8,001 bases of DNA from Methanomicrobiales archaeon (GCA_019136335.1 JAGVUK010000286.1:1-8001); one strand, 5' to 3'; positions 1 through 5,427 are shown, numbered from the stretch's first letter. The notes: generated by a model not told the origin, from the letters alone. Made by a program: numbers and translations.

Positions 1-1
1 C

Positions 2-643
2 CGGACCGGGGTTCCGGCGCGGACCATCTGCGCCGTGGCAGACGAGATCGGCGCCTCTGCGGTCGTCATCCCGCGCGTCGGAAAGCGTGACGCCCCGGGA
101 AGCGCCCCGCTCGGAAGCGTCACGAGCGCGGTCGTCGGGTGCGTAAAGCCGCCGGTGCTGGTGCTGGCAGTCCCGATCCACCTCGCGGTCGAGGCCCGGG
201 AGCTCCGGCGGGATGAGTTCGCGCTCGCCGAGGAGGTCTGGACCGACTACCACCAGCTGAAAGCAGACCCGGAGACGGACCGGATCTTCGGGGTCTTTGC
301 GGACGACACCCTTGTCTCCGTTGCCCGGTGCCGGCGGCACCCCGACGGCTACGAGGTGGACGGTGTCTTCACCCCGGTCCGGTTCCGGGGAAAGGGGTAT
401 GCCCGGAAGGCGATGGATGCACTCGTCGAGGCGTGCCAGCACGACACCCTCTACATGCACTCGGTCCGGAACCTCGTCGACTTCTACGCGGCATACGGGT
501 TTGTCTCGATACCCGAGAGCGCCCTTCCGCCGACCATCCGGGCGAGGTTCGCGTTTGCCCTCGGTGAGATGGAAGGGGCGAACGTCCAGCCGATGCGCCG
601 GGCGCGGGGCCCGTTCCGGCGGGAGCGGCGCGGCGGTTCCTGA
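2..643 (+). CDS. Universal stress protein domain fused to GNAT N-acetyltransferase (5' end outside window)
   Basis: The reading frame is open from the left edge to the TGA at 641-643, so the N-terminus is missing. Counting from the first visible codon, residues 1-62 resemble the C-terminal half of a UspA domain: a helix ending in ADEIGA, the strand SAVVIP, a glycine loop, LGSVTSAVV, and the closing strand PPVLVLAVP. The usual ATP-loop pattern G-x2-G-x9-G-S is altered to P-x2-G-x10-G-S, so nucleotide binding is uncertain. Residues from about 65 form a GNAT domain with the acetyl-CoA pyrophosphate-binding motif RFRGKG (127-132) and the later motif DFYAAYGF (160-167). No stop or convincing internal start separates the two parts. 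The GTG at 35 lies inside the Usp domain and is not the real start. The Arg-rich tail (about the last 18 residues) is probably disordered. The acetylation substrate is unknown. A stand-alone GNAT gene is unlikely because the Usp match is continuous in frame. Confidence 0.8.
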   Translation, partial: RTGVPARTICAVADEIGASAVVIPRVGKRDAPGSAPLGSVTSAVVGCVKPPVLVLAVPIHLAVEARELRRDEFALAEEVWTDYHQLKADPETDRIFGVFADDTLVSVARCRRHPDGYEVDGVFTPVRFRGKGYARKAMDALVEACQHDTLYMHSVRNLVDFYAAYGFVSIPESALPPTIRARFAFALGEMEGANVQPMRRARGPFRRERRGGS

Positions 644-663
644 GCCCCGCCGCCCGCCGGGTG

Positions 664-677
664 TTAAACAAAACAGT
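664..677 (-). terminator. Possible T-rich terminator of the small acidic protein gene
   Basis: Reading the minus strand, the stop codon at 686-688 is followed about 8-20 bases later by TGTTTTGTTTAA. Archaeal RNA polymerase often stops at short T-rich tracts without a hairpin. The tract is interrupted, so the call is weak. It lies in the 42-base gap between two convergent genes. Confidence 0.3.
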
Positions 678-685
678 GGCCCGGA

Positions 686-856
686 TCAGTCGTCGTAGAG
701 TGCCAGGGGCTCGGTGTCATCGTCGATCTCGTCGGAGTACGGGAGATCGATGACGATCGAACCGTCTTCAAGGATATCGCCGACCTCGATGTAGACCCCT
801 GCAGGGAACTCTCGCTCTTCTGTTCTGCCGTCAGAACGTTTGATATATGCCCACAT
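686..856 (-). CDS. Small acidic protein of unknown function (56 aa)
   Basis: I do not recognise this protein. It starts MWAYIKRSDGRTEE and ends ALYDD. About 17 of 56 residues are Asp or Glu against four Lys or Arg, so it should be strongly acidic and soluble. The first 40 residues alternate hydrophobic and polar positions (YIEVGDILEDGSIVIDLPY), suggesting a small beta-sheet fold, and the tail SDEIDDDTEPLALYDD is mostly acidic. The ATG at 856 is chosen because GGGAGG sits six bases upstream. Longer in-frame extensions add Arg/Pro-rich residues with no ribosome site between them and the ATG. The gene is convergent with the Usp-GNAT gene. It could be a small regulator or partner protein, but nothing in the sequence decides this. 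Confidence 0.72.
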   Translation of the reverse strand: MWAYIKRSDGRTEEREFPAGVYIEVGDILEDGSIVIDLPYSDEIDDDTEPLALYDD

Positions 857-862
857 ACTGTG

Positions 863-868
863 CCTCCC
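863..868 (-). promoter_or_regulatory. Ribosome binding site of the small acidic protein
   Basis: The minus strand reads GGGAGG, followed by six bases and then ATG at 856. This is a strong Shine-Dalgarno match at normal spacing. It decides the 56-residue start over the longer frame that opens at 919. Confidence 0.7.
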
Positions 869-1093
869 ACGAATCCTTTCTTCCGGGCTCCCGGGGCGGC
901 GGGCCAGAGCCCGGCGCACCCCCGGGAGCGTGCTTCTATTCCAGTATCAGAAGATAGTCGAATAAAGATGTTTTGGTGGAGAGGGAGAAAGACTACGCGG
1001 ATGCTCGCGAATCCGGCGATTGATCTGCGTAAAAGCGCACACTGGAAGGCCGGGGGGCTCCGGGCGGGCGGCACGGCCGGGGTGATGCGCAGC

Positions 1094-1102
1094 CATATAT
1101 AT
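1094..1102 (+). promoter_or_regulatory. TATA box of the phosphodiesterase gene
   Basis: CATATATAT stands out in GC-rich surroundings. Its centre lies about 30 bases before the ATG at 1128, and archaeal transcription normally starts roughly 25 bases downstream of the box. The transcript would then begin only a few bases before the ATG, meaning a leaderless or nearly leaderless mRNA. The weak AGGAT upstream of the ATG fits that reading. Confidence 0.6.
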
Positions 1103-1127
1103 CGTGAGAGCGGTCAGGATCACGTAT

Positions 1128-1625
1128 ATGCGCATCGGGATCCTCTCTGACACCCACGACAACCTCGATATGGTGGATGCGGCCGTGCGGCGGCTGAACC
1201 GGGAACAGGTGGACCTGACCCTCCACGCCGGCGATTACGTATCGCCGTTCGTCATTCCCCGGCTCGCGAACCTGCAGTCGCCGATGATCGGTGTTCTCGG
1301 GAACAACGATGGCGACCACGGCCTCCTCGCGGCACGGTTTGCCGAACATGCCCGGCTCAGCCTGCGGGGGGCTTTTGCCGCCGTCGACGCGGGCGCCACG
1401 GCGATCGGGCTGCTCCACGGGGACGACCGTGAGCTCCTGCAGGCGCTTATCGGGCGGAAGGCCTTCGATATCGTGATCCACGGCCACACCCACCGGGCGG
1501 AGGTCAGGGATCTCGGGGCGACGCTGGTCGTCAACCCCGGGGAGGCCTGTGGTTACCTGACCGGCCGGCCGACCATCGCCGTCCTGGATACGGCGACCCG
1601 GGACGTGGAGGTGCTCCCCCTCTGA
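1128..1625 (+). CDS. YfcE/MJ0936-family metallophosphoesterase
   Basis: This 165-residue protein is a single calcineurin-like phosphoesterase domain of the usual length for the YfcE/MJ0936 family, cytosolic enzymes that hydrolyse phosphodiester bonds using two metal ions such as manganese or nickel. The full metal-ligand set is visible: D8 and H10 in SDTHDN, D36 in HAGDY, N59 in GNND, H97 in LLHGD, and H120 and H122 in GHTH. The closing strand NPGEACGYLTGRPTIAVLD is also typical. I chose the ATG at 1128 because MRIGILSDTH begins directly with the first beta strand. A GTG at 1104 would add eight residues but lies at the 3' edge of the TATA box. The physiological substrate of these archaeal proteins is mostly unknown. 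The gene stands alone and is convergent with the secreted-protein gene. Confidence 0.92.
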   Translation: MRIGILSDTHDNLDMVDAAVRRLNREQVDLTLHAGDYVSPFVIPRLANLQSPMIGVLGNNDGDHGLLAARFAEHARLSLRGAFAAVDAGATAIGLLHGDDRELLQALIGRKAFDIVIHGHTHRAEVRDLGATLVVNPGEACGYLTGRPTIAVLDTATRDVEVLPL

Positions 1626-1642
1626 CCCGGCAGGGGGCGGGG

Positions 1643-1648
1643 AAAAAA
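1643..1648 (-). terminator. T-run terminator of the secreted protein gene
   Basis: On the minus strand a run of six T follows the TAA stop (1661-1663) by about a dozen bases and is then followed by GC-rich sequence. An oligo-T run like this is a normal archaeal termination signal. It sits in the 35-base gap between two convergent genes. Confidence 0.5.
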
Positions 1649-1660
1649 GTACGGTGCGGG

Positions 1661-3016
1661 TTATGCCGCACTCTCATCGCCGAGTTCTCTTCCGAGATCC
1701 CAGGCTGGAGTGCCGGCATCCCCGAGGTCGGCCCGGAGGATCGCCCCGGAGACATCGAAGGTTGCGGGCACGTCGAAGTAGAGGTATCCTTTCTGCGATT
1801 CGTACCGCTCAAGCGTCTTCTTATCGAACGACTCGCCGTGCAGGGTGAAGGCCGGGACGTCGAGCGGTGTAAACGCTGTCCCCTGGTATTCAAGGACGAA
1901 CGCATCCCGCCCGGGTGTCTCGACGCTGTAGAGCTCGGAGTCGCCCTTGTGCCCGAGGTTTGTCCCCTTGACGACGACAAGGAGGAAGATTCGCCCTTCG
2001 CCCGCCTCAACTTTTGTGGTCGATTTGTTGGTGGAGGCCGCTTCGTAGGCCGTTACGGTCCGGGTGGACTCCGCGAGCAGCGAGACCATGTTCTCGCCGG
2101 AGGGGTCGTCGTAGGTGTAGCGCTCCCCGAGCGGCAGCGCTTCCGCGGGCGGTGCGACGGGGGCCGGGCCGGTGCCGGCCGAAACAGCGGGCGACCCTGC
2201 AGCCAGGGTGGTGGCGGCGGCGCTCACCGCAGGTACTCCGGTGACGGCCGGCCGCAGATCGAGGGCCTGCCGGTTGACCGCCTCAAGGTCGATCGATGCC
2301 GCGGAGAGGTTGTCGAGGGCTGCCGGAACGGCATCCTCGCCGCTGGTCGTGGTGCCGAGAAGCGCCTCGCTCGCCGCGGAGTACTCCTTGAGCACCCGGA
2401 TGAACTCGTCCTTGACGGGCTCCTTGGCCGGCGAGACCCGGAGCGGCTCCACCTCGCCGAGCAGCCTGATGGAGAGGGCGTGCAGGTCGTCTGCGGCCGC
2501 GGAGGCGGCGTCTGCATCCTGCAGGTAGAGGGCATGGGCGTGTTCCATCGAGAGCCGCATCAGGCTGATGCTGGCGGTGTTGATCAGTCTCGCCAGCCGC
2601 TCGTCGTCGTATGCGTCTGTCGCACCGGGGGTGGCCCCGGTCACGGGAACCGGCTCTGCGGGCCGGCTGCTGTTGTCCGGTCCTGCGTCGCCCGGGTCCG
2701 GGAGCGCGTCAGGCGTATCCTCCGGGAGTGCCGGGGAGGCGGGAAGCTCCGGGGTAACGGCAGGCTCCGGGGTGACGGCAGGCTCCGGGGTGACGGCAGG
2801 CTCCGGGGTAACGGAGGGTGCCGGGGTGACGGAAGGCCCCGACCGGTTTCCTGCCGCCGACAGGTTGCCAAGCGGGGAAACAAGCAGGTTCCCGGACTCC
2901 AGCGCCTCGAGTCCCTGGCCGGAGCCGGCGGCGGCCGGTACGGAGAGGAATAACCCCGCACACACGGCAATTCCGAGGAGAAGCAGAGCGGTTGCATGGT
3001 GCTTGCTCATGCGCAT
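1661..3016 (-). CDS. Secreted protein with Thr/Pro repeat linker, helical domain and DUF4352-like C-terminal domain
   Basis: The 451-residue product begins with a signal peptide (about 1-30, core ALLLLGIAVCAGLFL, likely cleavage near VPAAAG). Residues 61-130 are a low-complexity Pro/Thr/Glu linker with the repeated six-residue unit VTPEPA. Residues 137-255 look like a helical bundle with heptad-like hydrophobics (LARLINTASISLMRLSMEHA onward). A second Ala/Pro linker follows (about 256-295). Residues 310-443 (IFLLVVVKGTNLGHKGDS, YLYFDVPATFDVSGAILRADL) resemble the immunoglobulin-like DUF4352 fold of secreted bacterial and archaeal proteins. There is no C-terminal membrane anchor, and C19 has a poor lipobox context, so it is probably exported and released or bound to the cell surface. 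The function is unknown. Start choice is uncertain: ATG codons at 3016 and 3010 both lie below the TATA island. Confidence 0.85.
   Translation of the reverse strand: MRMSKHHATALLLLGIAVCAGLFLSVPAAAGSGQGLEALESGNLLVSPLGNLSAAGNRSGPSVTPAPSVTPEPAVTPEPAVTPEPAVTPELPASPALPEDTPDALPDPGDAGPDNSSRPAEPVPVTGATPGATDAYDDERLARLINTASISLMRLSMEHAHALYLQDADAASAAADDLHALSIRLLGEVEPLRVSPAKEPVKDEFIRVLKEYSAASEALLGTTTSGEDAVPAALDNLSAASIDLEAVNRQALDLRPAVTGVPAVSAAATTLAAGSPAVSAGTGPAPVAPPAEALPLGERYTYDDPSGENMVSLLAESTRTVTAYEAASTNKSTTKVEAGEGRIFLLVVVKGTNLGHKGDSELYSVETPGRDAFVLEYQGTAFTPLDVPAFTLHGESFDKKTLERYESQKGYLYFDVPATFDVSGAILRADLGDAGTPAWDLGRELGDESAA
2751..2840. repeat. Five tandem 18-base units inside the secreted protein gene
   Basis: Five consecutive 18-base units begin at 2751, 2769, 2787, 2805 and 2823, each starting GGGGT(A/G)ACGG. 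The second and third are identical, the first differs from them by one base, and the last two have diverged in their second half. The unit keeps the reading frame and encodes the six-residue repeat (VTPEPA and variants) of the linker. This is ordinary coding minisatellite structure, likely to vary in copy number by slippage. Confidence 0.9.
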
Positions 3017-3031
3017 TTTTCTTTCGGTTGT

Positions 3032-3051
3032 GAAATATAAATATTTTTATA
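3032..3051 (-). promoter_or_regulatory. AT-rich TATA island upstream of the secreted protein gene
   Basis: Twenty bases made almost only of A and T stand out in very GC-rich sequence. Read on the minus strand they contain TTTATATTTC, centred about 21 bases before the ATG at 3016 and 27 before the ATG at 3010, and a second TATAAAAATA about nine bases further upstream. The first box would give an almost leaderless transcript, the second a very short leader. No strong Shine-Dalgarno sequence precedes either ATG. The island is nearly symmetrical, so weak rightward transcription into the intergenic region is also conceivable. Confidence 0.6.
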
Positions 3052-3098
3052 TTATCTGTTTGAAAAAAGGGGCCGGGAGAAGAGACCTTTTCCGGCGC

Positions 3099-3115
3099 CG
3101 GCCGGTACCCGGCCG
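3099..3115. repeat. Perfect 7-bp inverted repeat with 3-base loop
   Basis: CGGCCGG, then TAC, then CCGGCCG: both arms pair completely. It lies about 60 bases upstream of the TATA island of the leftward gene. No T run follows on either strand, so it is not a standard terminator. It could be a regulator site or simply GC-rich dyad symmetry. Confidence 0.5.
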
Positions 3116-3213
3116 CGCAGAGCGACATGGAGGGGGGGCGGGCAGATCCACGCCCTCCGGGAAAATGGGGGGTTTCGCTGCGCCGATTCCGGATTATCGG
3201 GCCCTGTCTCGCG

Positions 3214-3237
3214 CCCGCCCCCACCCCGCCCCGTCCC
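3214..3237 (-). other. Putative G-quadruplex tract, minus strand
   Basis: The plus strand has C runs of 3, 5, 4, 4 and 3 separated by G, A, G and GT. The minus strand therefore has five G runs of at least three with loops of one or two bases, a textbook G-quadruplex pattern (and an i-motif pattern on the plus strand). Function is not shown; it lies between divergent promoters. Confidence 0.55.
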
Positions 3238-3366
3238 GGGCAGGGAGCGGGGTCCGCCCCGGATTTTCGCTAACCTATTTGACCCACTCGCGCTTCACCT
3301 GGGTGGGTACCCGTACGTTTCTCTCCGGGATCTCCCCGTGCAGTGGACCGTGGTGGCTATCGCCAC

Positions 3367-3390
3367 GGGGGGTGGGGACCGGGGAGGGGG
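3367..3390 (+). other. Putative four-tetrad G-quadruplex tract, plus strand
   Basis: G runs of 6, 4, 4 and 5 are separated by T, ACC and A. Four runs of at least four G with loops of 1, 3 and 1 bases predict a very stable four-layer quadruplex. The last run is also the left arm of the hairpin at 3379-3405, so the two structures exclude each other. Confidence 0.6.
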
Positions 3391-3405
3391 AAACCCCCGT
3401 CCCGG
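3379..3405. repeat. Long GC hairpin (GGGGG-AAA-CCCCC core)
   Basis: The core stem is GGGGG (3386-3390), loop AAA, CCCCC (3394-3398). After one A/G mismatch the stem continues with a G-T wobble and five Watson-Crick pairs (CCGGG against CCCGG), giving a helix of about 12 positions. There is no following T run, so termination is doubtful. Confidence 0.55.
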
Positions 3406-3467
3406 GCAAAATGTCACCCAAAAGTTCCTCTCCGACACCCCCCACCCCGCCTGCGCTTCGCGCTCCT

Positions 3468-3493
3468 CCCCCGCCTCCGGGAGGGGGCGGGGG
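3468..3493. repeat. 8-bp GC inverted repeat
   Basis: CCCCCGCC (3468-3475) pairs fully with GGCGGGGG (3486-3493) around a 10-base loop. The right arm also belongs to a G-rich stretch (GGG, GGGGG, GGGGG, then GGG at 3502-3504) that is a weaker quadruplex candidate. Confidence 0.45.
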
Positions 3494-3814
3494 CAGTGCC
3501 CGGGCGGATACCCGGGGATGAGCCGTGCCGGGAGTGCTCCCGGGGTGGGGGCATGCGAAAAGAGCGCGGAAGTTTTGTAGGTGGACATGCAACTCCCCTT
3601 CGCGGTCTTCGCGCCCGGCGCATGAGGCCGCGTCATTACCCGCAACCGTCAGATCGCGTAAAAGAGCCGAAAGGATGCGGAATACTGAATCGCACCGGTT
3701 CATCACCGTGAAATCCGGGCGGTACCCCCCATCGAAGGTAATGATCATTGAGAATCGATGCGCTGCCGGCCGGAGGGCAACGGATGGATTTTCAGGCGCC
3801 GGGACGACAACCAA

Positions 3815-3848
3815 CGGTTATTTTGCCCGAAACGGGCGAAGGTAACCG
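3815..3848. repeat. Nested inverted repeat ahead of the flavoprotein promoter
   Basis: An outer pair CGGTTA (3815-3820) and TAACCG (3843-3848) encloses an inner pair GCCCG (3825-3829) and CGGGC (3833-3837) with loop AAA. The element ends 10 bases before the palindromic TATA box at 3859-3868, so it lies upstream of the expected transcription start and would act as DNA, for example as an activator or operator site. A related CGTTACCGG lies at 3878-3886, downstream of the box. Confidence 0.5.
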
Positions 3849-3858
3849 CACCGGGGAA

Positions 3859-3868
3859 ACATATATGT
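3859..3868 (+). promoter_or_regulatory. TATA box of the flavoprotein gene
   Basis: ACATATATGT is a perfect palindrome preceded by the purine-rich GGGGAA, a plausible TFB recognition element. Transcription would start near 3888, leaving a leader of about 15 bases that contains the GAGG ribosome site (3893-3896). Confidence 0.65.
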
Positions 3869-3903
3869 ACTCTCACACGTTACCGGAAATATGAGGATGC
3901 CTG

Positions 3904-4380
3904 ATGGAGATCGTGAAGATCCCGAGTATGGATAAAGCGGAGTATGACAAACTCATCGAGGAGGGGTTTATCAGCCGTATCGCGTTCCAGGGAAGCAAGT
4001 ACCCGTACATCGCCCCGTTCCTGTACGTCTTCGATGGAAAGTTCCTCTACTTCCTCGCGACCAAGTACGGCAGAAAGAACAACCTTTTCCGGCAGCACCC
4101 CTACGTCTCGGTCGAGATCGAGAAGTACTCAAGCGATCTCTCCAGTTACACCTTCGTGACGATGCAGGGCTACCTGGTGCAGGTTGAGGACGCTATCGAG
4201 AAGAAGATCGTCCGGGAGAAGTTCGTGAACATGATACGGGCGCACAACCTCTCAAAGAACATCCTTGCCGCGCTCGGCCACAAGCCCGAAGAACCGCTTG
4301 AGGCCATTGCTTCCGAAGAACGCTCAAACATCTGGAAACTCACCGGCGTGACCGATATCGTTGCGCTCAAGAACCTATAA
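3904..4380 (+). CDS. Pyridoxamine 5'-phosphate oxidase-like FMN-binding split-barrel protein
   Basis: The 158-residue product matches the pattern of small archaeal pyridoxamine-phosphate-oxidase-like flavoproteins: an N-terminal helix (MDKAEYDKLIEEGFISRIAF), strands carrying PYIAPFLYVFDGKFLYFLAT (34-53), a basic turn KYGRKNNLFRQHP that usually lies at the FMN phosphate, and then YVSVEIEK and FVTMQGYLVQVED. A short helical section follows, and the end SNIWKLTGVTDIVALK is typical. Such proteins bind FMN or sometimes F420 or heme as dimers, and most are not true PdxH enzymes; substrate and cofactor cannot be read here. The ATG at 3904 has GAGG seven bases upstream and a strong TATA box further up. 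The gene appears monocistronic: a T run follows the stop. Codon use is like that of its neighbours. Confidence 0.85.
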   Translation: MEIVKIPSMDKAEYDKLIEEGFISRIAFQGSKYPYIAPFLYVFDGKFLYFLATKYGRKNNLFRQHPYVSVEIEKYSSDLSSYTFVTMQGYLVQVEDAIEKKIVREKFVNMIRAHNLSKNILAALGHKPEEPLEAIASEERSNIWKLTGVTDIVALKNL

Positions 4381-4384
4381 CCTG

Positions 4385-4390
4385 TTTTTT
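4385..4390 (+). terminator. T-run terminator after the flavoprotein gene
   Basis: Six T residues begin four bases after the TAA stop. This matches archaeal intrinsic termination and suggests that the following membrane protein, 63 bases away, is transcribed separately at least in part. Confidence 0.5.
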
Positions 4391-4443
4391 CCTGATCACC
4401 GCGCGCCCGGAACTATTATGGACCCGGCGGGTATGGCATACCC

Positions 4444-5427
4444 ATGGTACAACGCCCGGCGCTCGTTGCTCTTCTCGCGGTGCTCCTTGTTGCACCCGCT
4501 CTCGCTCACGTCCCCTTCTTCCCTCAGGATGGCTCCTCACCGGAGTCGGCGATCGTCGTCGACGACCCGACACGCTCCTGGGTGATCTACGACACGCTGC
4601 CCGAAGGCCCCTCCGTCCGCTACTACCGGTTCCGGATGGAGGAAGGGGAGCGGATCTATGCGACGCTCCAGGTCCCGCGTGCCGGAGAGTTCGTCCCCGG
4701 CATGGTGCTCGCAGGGTCGGGCATCGAGGGCTCGGGGTCTGTCCCGCCGTACGTCGTGGTCCCGGAGGGGACCGGCGCAACGGCGATGCCGGGGAGCCTC
4801 CCGGAAGAGCCCGAGTACGAGCCGTTCACGCCGTCAAAACTCTACCCGCTCGCCCGGGTCGATACGGCGGCACCGGCGGCCGGCGAATACACCATCGCGG
4901 TCTACACCCCCGGGCCCGGCGGGAACTATGCGCTCGCGCTGGGGTTTGTCGAGTCGTATACCGCCGGAGAGTGGATATTGGTCCCGATCGACGTCGTCCG
5001 CATCCACCTTCACGAGGGACAGCCCCTCCTCCTGATCTTCGCCCCGATGATCGCCGTCCTCGCCGTAGGGGCCGTGCTGCTCTATCGGCGGCACTGTAAC
5101 CTCTCCTTCTTTGCACTGGCCGGAGCGGCTGCGGGCTTTCTCTTCATCGGAGGCGGGGCGATGACCCTCTTGCAGACGGCCATCGCAGCAATGGGGACGG
5201 ATCCCGGTGCCGCCATCGTCCTGACCCTCGCGTTCGCGCTCATCCCCGTACTCCTCGGCATCTTCGCCGTCCGGGTCGCCCTGCGGGAGCGGATCGGGAC
5301 GGGAGAACGGGTTGGCATGGCGGTGCTCGGCGTTCTCGGCCTCGCTGTCTGGGCGGGGCTCGTGATCGGTCCCCTGCTCGCCTTTGCCGCCGCTCTCATG
5401 CCGGCGGGGCGCCGTATCACTCGATAA
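4444..5427 (+). CDS. Signal-peptide membrane protein with extracytoplasmic beta domain and four C-terminal helices
   Basis: The 327-residue product starts with a signal peptide (1-21, PALVALLAVLLVAPALA) whose cleavage after ALA would leave His22 as the first mature residue. Residues 22-175 form an extracytoplasmic beta-rich domain with repeated pieces such as SWVIYDTLPEGPSVRYYRFRM, GEFVPGMVLAG and GEYTIAVYTPGPGGNYALALG, resembling pre-peptidase (PPC-like) or jelly-roll domains. EWILVPIDVVRIHLHEGQPL links it to the membrane. Four hydrophobic segments follow at about 195-214, 220-248, 255-279 and 291-318. From memory, similar AH-P-F proteins with a WEGQ-like element occur in other prokaryotes without a known role. 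There is no strong ribosome site, but TATTATGG at 4414-4421, about 27 bases upstream, could be a weak box giving a near-leaderless message. The 3' end overlaps that of the convergent ATP10-like gene by 11 bases. Confidence 0.8.
   Translation: MVQRPALVALLAVLLVAPALAHVPFFPQDGSSPESAIVVDDPTRSWVIYDTLPEGPSVRYYRFRMEEGERIYATLQVPRAGEFVPGMVLAGSGIEGSGSVPPYVVVPEGTGATAMPGSLPEEPEYEPFTPSKLYPLARVDTAAPAAGEYTIAVYTPGPGGNYALALGFVESYTAGEWILVPIDVVRIHLHEGQPLLLIFAPMIAVLAVGAVLLYRRHCNLSFFALAGAAAGFLFIGGGAMTLLQTAIAAMGTDPGAAIVLTLAFALIPVLLGIFAVRVALRERIGTGERVGMAVLGVLGLAVWAGLVIGPLLAFAAALMPAGRRITR

Larger units (their letters stand above)
3017..3903. other. 887-base structured intergenic region without a credible gene
   Basis: No frame here has a recognisable protein, a ribosome site and sensible composition together; the longer open frames are Pro/Arg/Gly-rich and reflect C and G runs. 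What it does hold, in order: an AT-rich island with the promoter of the leftward gene (3032-3051), a perfect 7-bp hairpin (3099-3115), a minus-strand four-run G tract (3214-3237), a 6-bp hairpin CCGTGG/CCACGG (3348-3368), a plus-strand four-run G tract overlapping a hairpin (3367-3405), another GC hairpin (3468-3493), a segment with CTTCGCGGTCTTCGCG (3597-3612) of the kind seen in dispersed intergenic repeats, a nested inverted repeat (3815-3848), and the promoter of the rightward flavoprotein. It separates divergent genes, so it carries two promoters. A decayed gene or a non-coding RNA is possible but unproven. Confidence 0.7.

Noticed and set aside
2751..2840. Tandem units considered as a CRISPR array
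   Set aside because: The 18-base units follow each other without spacers and encode a peptide repeat in frame.
1838..2953. Long plus-strand open frame (371 codons) opposite the secreted protein gene
   Set aside because: Its Arg/Gly-rich composition is what the antisense of an Ala/Ser/Val/Pro-rich GC gene gives. The minus frame has a signal peptide, a repeat linker and a recognisable domain.
3379..3405. GC hairpin considered as a transcription terminator
   Set aside because: No T run follows on either strand, and no gene ends nearby.
2568..3521. Plus-strand open frame (317 codons) running from the secreted gene into the intergenic region
   Set aside because: It is antisense to the coding minisatellite, then continues through promoter and GC-run sequence with Pro/Gly/Ser/Arg bias. 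It has no ribosome site and no domain.
3735..3770. AATGATC and nearby elements considered as a C/D box guide RNA
   Set aside because: Neither box matches the RUGAUGA and CUGA consensus at proper spacing. No tRNA-like or rRNA-like sequence was seen anywhere in the window.
3275..3814. Minus-strand open frame (179 codons) in the intergenic region
   Set aside because: It is driven by C and G runs (poly-Pro, poly-Gly). Overlapping frames on both strands are open equally long, and no start signal or recognisable motif is present.
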